From Siphonodentalium dalli (Eukaryota; Mollusca; Scaphopoda; Gadilida; Siphonodentaliidae), in contig CP136063.1 in assembly GCA_032622095.1 (NCBI GenBank), positions 208,121,934 through 208,185,933 of the forward strand: a stretch of 64,000 nucleotides of DNA. Direction: 5' to 3'. The position numbers and the translations under genes are program-made. Under the pieces are notes generated by a model that was given only the letters and a program-made list of their open reading frames with translations, ran no database searches and was not told where the DNA came from. This document shows, piece by piece, positions 59,718 through 64,000 of the stretch (position 1 is the first letter of the stretch; each line of letters opens with the position of its first letter).

Positions 59718-60241
59718 ATAGTATAGTATGCTGAACTTTGTTCCGACTTCTATCATTCTAATTAAGTATCTGTATTTTCTCCCAGAGCACAACAAAAACC
59801 AAATTCGAGTATATGTGCATCATTAAATTTTACCTCCAGCATACACAAATATATTATACATTATATCACCAACTATAGTTCCAACTATTCATCATATATA
59901 GTAACTGTCGAACACTATCATATATAGAACACACACACACACTGTAAATTTCATAACGCCAATCGGATGGAATATCATAGATGTTAAAATGCGGTGTTAA
60001 TATGTTAGTAAAATGGCTAGATTACATATAAATACGTGTGCAGAGTTTAATGTGTTAGACACACCAGACAAAATTAAGCAGAACGCAAACTTTTCTAATG
60101 TGCATGTGTAATATGGAGTGTGGAATATAAAGTGTGGAATCGAAGTGAAGTGAAGTGAAGTGAAGTCTAATGGACTAAGCTTGACCATTATTCTGACTTT
60201 TTGTCCTATACTATCCTCTTTCGTTCTGAGTCGCTCCGCCC

Positions 60242-60244
60242 CTA

Positions 60245-60278
<34 letters not shown>

Positions 60279-60361
60279 CCTCCCTCTCTCTCTCTCTCTC
60301 CCTCCCTCCCTCTCTCTCTCATGCACACACAATCTCTCTCTCTCTCTCTCTCTCTCCCTCG
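60242..60361 (+). repeat. CT-rich microsatellite
   Basis: About 120 bases of (CT)n with CCCTCC interruptions and one ATGCACACACAAT break. Frames over it on either strand are low-complexity artefacts. Confidence 0.95.
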
Positions 60362-60477
60362 TTTCATCAAGATATATCTCACTCACTGATCAATTCGGTC
60401 AAATCGCTTCCACTTTTTTTCCTGACTTCCCTCTTCTAAACTGAATGAATGACGCGACATTGTGTGACTATATAAAT

Positions 60478-60556
60478 AGTACAATATACAGTACAATATA
60501 TACAATACAATATACAGTACAATATATACAATACAATATGCAGTACAATATACTGC
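60478..60556 (+). repeat. ACAATATACAGT short tandem repeat
   Basis: About four copies of a 20-22 base unit around GTACAATATACA / TACAATACAATATAC. Confidence 0.8.
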
Positions 60557-60711
60557 TCAAATCTGACAAATTCGTCATCTCAAGGTTAAACGTCATGATT
60601 AATCCATGTCTAACTGTCTAGAACAAAGATGGAAGAGAAAAGTCCATGTACTAAAACGGTACAGCGATCGAGAGGATAGAACGCAGGCTGACACTCCCTC
60701 GACATATATCA

Positions 60712-62596
60712 GAGCCAGGAACCTATACGTCATTAACGTAATCTCTAAACAGTCGTGTCAGACGTTCAGGAACCTACGTTACCAATGTAATCTATAATCC
60801 GTCGCTTCAGATGTTCAATAATCTACGTTACTAATGTAATATCAAAACCGTCGCTTCAGATGTTCAGGAACCTACGTTACTAATATAATCTCCAAACGCC
60901 ATCGCTTCAGACGTTCAGGATCCTGCGTCACTAATGTAATCTCCAAACAGTCGCTTCAGACATTCATGAACCTACGTCACTAATGTAATATCCAAACACC
61001 GTCGCTTCAGACGTTCGGGAACCTACATAACTAAAGTAATCTCCAAACGCCGTCGCTTCAGACGTTCGGGAACATACGTCACTAATGTAATCTCCAAACG
61101 CCGTCGCTTCAGACGTCAGGAACCTACGTCACTAATGTAATCTCCAAACACCGTCGTTCCAGACGTTCGGGAACCTACGTCACTAATGTGATTTCCAAAC
61201 GCCGTCGCTTCAAACGTTCAGTAACCTACGCCACTAATGTAATCTCCAAACCGTCGCTCCAGACGTTCAGGACACTACGTTACTATTGTAATCCCCAAAC
61301 CGTCGCTTAAGACGTTCAGGAACCTACATCACTGACGTAATCCCCAAACCGTCGTTCAAACGTTCAGGAACCTACGTTACTAAAGTAATCTCCAGACCGT
61401 CGCTTCAGACATTCAGAAACCTACGTTACTAATGTAATCACCAAACAGTCGCTTCTGACGTTCAGGAACCTACCTTACTAATGTAATATCCAAACCGTCG
61501 CTTAAGACGTTCAGGAACATACGTCACTAACGTAATCTCCAAACTGTCGCTTCAGACGATCGGAAACATACGTCACTAATGCTATCTACAAACCGTTGCT
61601 TCAGCCGTTCAGGAACCTACGTCACTAATGCAATATACAGACGGTCGCTTCAGACGTTAAGGTACCTACGTGACTAATGTAATCCCCAAACCGTCTCTTC
61701 AGACATCCAGGAACCTACGTCACTAATGTAATCTCTAAACCGTCGATTAAGACATTCAGGAACCTACGTCACTAATGTAATCCACAAACCGTCGCTTCAG
61801 ACGTTCAGGAACCTACGTCACTAATGTAATCTCCAAACCGTCACATAAGACGTTCGGGAACCTACGTTACTAATGCTATCTCCAAATCGTCGCTTAAGAC
61901 GTTCCGGAACCTACGTCACTAATGCTATCTCCAAACCGATGCTTCAGCCGTTCAGGAACCTACGTCACTAATGCAATATACAGACCGTCGCTTCAGACGT
62001 TCAGGTACCTACGTCACTAATGCAATCTCCAAACCGTCGATTTAGACGTTCAGGAGCCTACGTCACTAATGCTATCTCCAAACCGTCGCTTCAGACGTTC
62101 AGGAACCTACGTTATTATTGTAATATCCAAATCGTCGCTTCAGACGTTCAGGAACCTACGACACTAACGTAATATCCAAGCCGTCGCTTCAGACGTTCGG
62201 GAACTTACGTTACTATTGTAATCTCCAAACCGTCTCTTACGACGTTCGGGAACCTACGTCACTAATGTAATCTCCAAACCGTCGCTTCAGACGTTCAGGA
62301 ATCTACGTTACTAATGTAATCTCCTAACCGTCGCTTCAGACGTTCAGGAACATACGTCACTAATGCAATCTTCAAACCGTCGCTAAAGATGTTCAGGAAC
62401 CTACGACACTAACGTAATATCTCCAAACAGTCGCTTCAGACGTTCAGGAACATACGTCACTAATGTAATCTCTAAACCGTGCTTCAGAAGTTCAGGTACC
62501 TACGTCACTAATGTAATCTCTAAACCGTCATTTCAGACGTTCGGGAACCTACGTCACTAATGTAATCTCTAAACCGTCATTTCAGACGTTCGGGTA
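60712..62596 (+). repeat. minisatellite, about 39 copies of a 47-50 bp unit
   Basis: Consensus unit: ACGTTCAGGAACCTACGTCA, then CTAATGTAATCTCCAAACCG, then TCGCTTCAG. Copies differ by substitutions and 1-3 base indels. The first and last units are more diverged, and a degenerate stretch precedes 60712. About nineteen units carry TACGTCAC and most of the others carry TACGTTAC. There are no unique spacers, so it is not a CRISPR-like array. Not coding in any frame. Confidence 0.95.
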
Positions 62597-62963
62597 GCTG
62601 CTATCGGGAACTCACGAAGTGGATGAGCTAGATATTTGTTGCGTTGTTATTGTGTAGTTATGAGTGAACTGGATTATGTGACTTTTACGATAATGTTTGA
62701 GGTGTGTTTGATGTTCAAAATCTAGGCAAAATTGATATCTATTATCCTTGTAGATTTCAGTTATAAATATGAGTTATTGACGATTACTGCTTTTGAAATG
62801 CGCCTTGTGAATTTTCACAGTTCGTGTACTAGTAGTTTAACCCGTCAGACGAACGTGCTTTATATAAAGATAGAAACAAACCCCCTTCGGATTAGATATT
62901 TGATTGGTGACGTACGTTCCTTGTTCTGTATATATAGTCACATGAATGACGTTATTCACATTT

Positions 62964-63402
62964 AACCGGTTGGGCAGTGGTTACTGCTACGTAAAAAAGT
63001 AAGTGGCAGCAGCACGGTGTTGCTGCCACGTAAAATCGTTATCACATCAGCCAATCGGATTCTCTCTTAGAGCCGGATGTCGTTCGATCGGTAATTGTGA
63101 ACAACTATGGTCGGAATTTAGTATAGTCTGGAATCTGCCATGGGAAGTTCCCTTGCGCCTCTTCCAGTTATTTTGTACTACGATTTACATCTATGAACGA
63201 AGAAAACTCTTGCTTGAATGTAATCATTGTCATAAATGTCGAATTTCGTTTTAATTCCGCGCAGTTCTTCGACCTCGGAGCTTAAACTTTTAAATAATTC
63301 CCCAATTCCCGGTTCAAGTCGGGATACGATTTTACGTGGCAGCAACAAAAAAATTGCGGCCACTTAAAAAAGTTACGTGGCAATAACCACTTCGAACCGG
63401 TT
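62964..63402. mobile_element. 439 bp MITE with about 80 bp terminal inverted repeats
   Basis: Both ends start AACCGGTT. Inward, AGTGGTTACTGCTACGTAA pairs with AGTGGTTATTGCCACGTAA, and GTTGCTGCCACGTAAAATCG (63029) pairs with the complement ending near 63341. The interior, about 270 bp, has no transposase. A G/C-rich ACGTGG motif recurs four times in the arms. Confidence 0.8.
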
Positions 63403-64000
63403 GTATAATAAAATCAATAAAACCGATATTTATCTGGGCTGTCGATTCATATGAGTCAAGACTGTCTTATGACTTATGTAGAGCTGTTGATTGATTGTTT
63501 ATTTGCCGATAAAATGCAATCATATAGTCATGTTTACACCAATTACAATATAAGGAGAGTATAACAGTATATCACATGAAACACTTATTATATCATTAAA
63601 AAGCCATTATATATTCCCTGATCTCTCGGATAGGCGCGTGCTTCCCGCATCGCGCCAACAAAATTAGTTACCCTAAACGGCTGAATACACTGACAGACTA
63701 CCTGCCACTATCAACAGTTTATGATAGTAAATTGCGATAACCCCCGATGAACATGCACTTTTTGTAGAAACACCAAGGCACTTGCATGAATGATACTATA
63801 TAAGACCCATAGGTTGCGATCAAGATAATTGACTCACATTTATATCGCAACATCATCTCGCCTGCAAACACCACTTTAAATCACTCACATGTGTTTGTAT
63901 ATACTTGGTTATAGCATCAGGCCTTGATCTCCACATCTACGCCAGGGGTTGTCAGGAAGAAAGTTCTCGAGATTATGACATCCCCTGACAGGTAGCCTTT
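63403..64000. other. no gene supported; possible exon at the right edge
   Basis: Nothing resembling the missing PDE10A GAF-A exons is visible on the minus strand. On the plus strand 63921-63991 is flanked by an AG acceptor and a GTAGCC donor and is open, but it is too short to identify. Confidence 0.3.

Noticed and set aside
59997-60444. Long frames over the CT-rich region on both strands
   Set aside because: Products are Ser/Leu or Arg/Glu low complexity from the CT microsatellite.
60712-62596. Regular 49 bp repeats as a possible CRISPR array
   Set aside because: The whole unit repeats with no unique spacers and the host is a eukaryote. It is a minisatellite.
63300-63330. CCCGGTTCAAGTCGGGA resembling a tRNA T arm (B box)
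   Set aside because: No A box, anticodon arm or acceptor stem at the right distance. It lies within the MITE interior.
63921-63991. Possible plus-strand exon with AG acceptor and GTAGCC donor at the right edge
   Set aside because: Only about 24 codons, no recognised family, and the opposite strand is also open there. Not enough to call.

Overview
This is animal nuclear DNA: AT-rich, intron-rich and loaded with transposable elements. The only host gene I can read with confidence is a phosphodiesterase 10A (PDE10A) orthologue on the minus strand. Sixteen coding exons run from 58108 down to 6600. Every junction has GT/AG splice sites and the phases all agree, giving 607 codons plus a stop. The protein matches PDE10A from the linker before GAF-B, through GAF-B and a helical linker, to the complete HD-type catalytic domain and a Ser/Thr/Lys-rich tail. 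GAF-A is not visible and probably lies beyond the right edge. The repeat content (2A-bearing CR1/L2-like LINEs, Helitrons with CAGA microsatellites, many short inverted-repeat elements) suggests a marine invertebrate, perhaps a mollusc or other spiralian. That guess is weak.

Layout. 1-501 is the end of an open frame of unknown function on the plus strand, cut by a 5 kb foldback element (422-5413). 5414-6599 is the 3' flank of PDE10A. The last intron (6916-14796) holds a Helitron terminus with a hAT-like insertion, a composite Helitron with two 2 kb units, and a 470 bp palindrome. 14797-21078 holds the seven catalytic-domain exons before the tail. A 28 kb intron (21079-49029) separates the catalytic domain from the regulatory half. 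It contains piggyBac-like MITEs, a 1.05 kb inverted pair, a damaged full-length LINE with a 2A-like peptide, tandem duplications, tandem Helitrons, a possible first exon of a nested gene (41435-41550) and several palindromic elements. 49030-58108 holds the linker and GAF-B exons, again interleaved with palindromic TTAA elements. 58109-64000 holds a LINE fragment, a CT-rich microsatellite, a roughly 39-copy minisatellite and an inverted-repeat element.

Points worth most attention. (1) The catalytic glutamine that is invariant in class I phosphodiesterases is read as glutamate in the PDE10A-like gene. (2) A 5 kb near-palindrome carries YY1-like motifs spaced about 170 bp apart. (3) Several TTAA-flanked elements with different termini share one palindromic core. 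(4) Helitrons are joined head to tail. (5) Transposon ends sit within 20 nt of two PDE10A splice acceptors. (6) A minisatellite carries a CRE-like heptamer in many of its units and lies beside a cyclic-nucleotide phosphodiesterase gene.

Gene names come from recognising motifs and recalling family sequences; no search was run. Repeat boundaries were found by eye and are good to a few bases where target-site duplications are quoted, and to tens of bases elsewhere.
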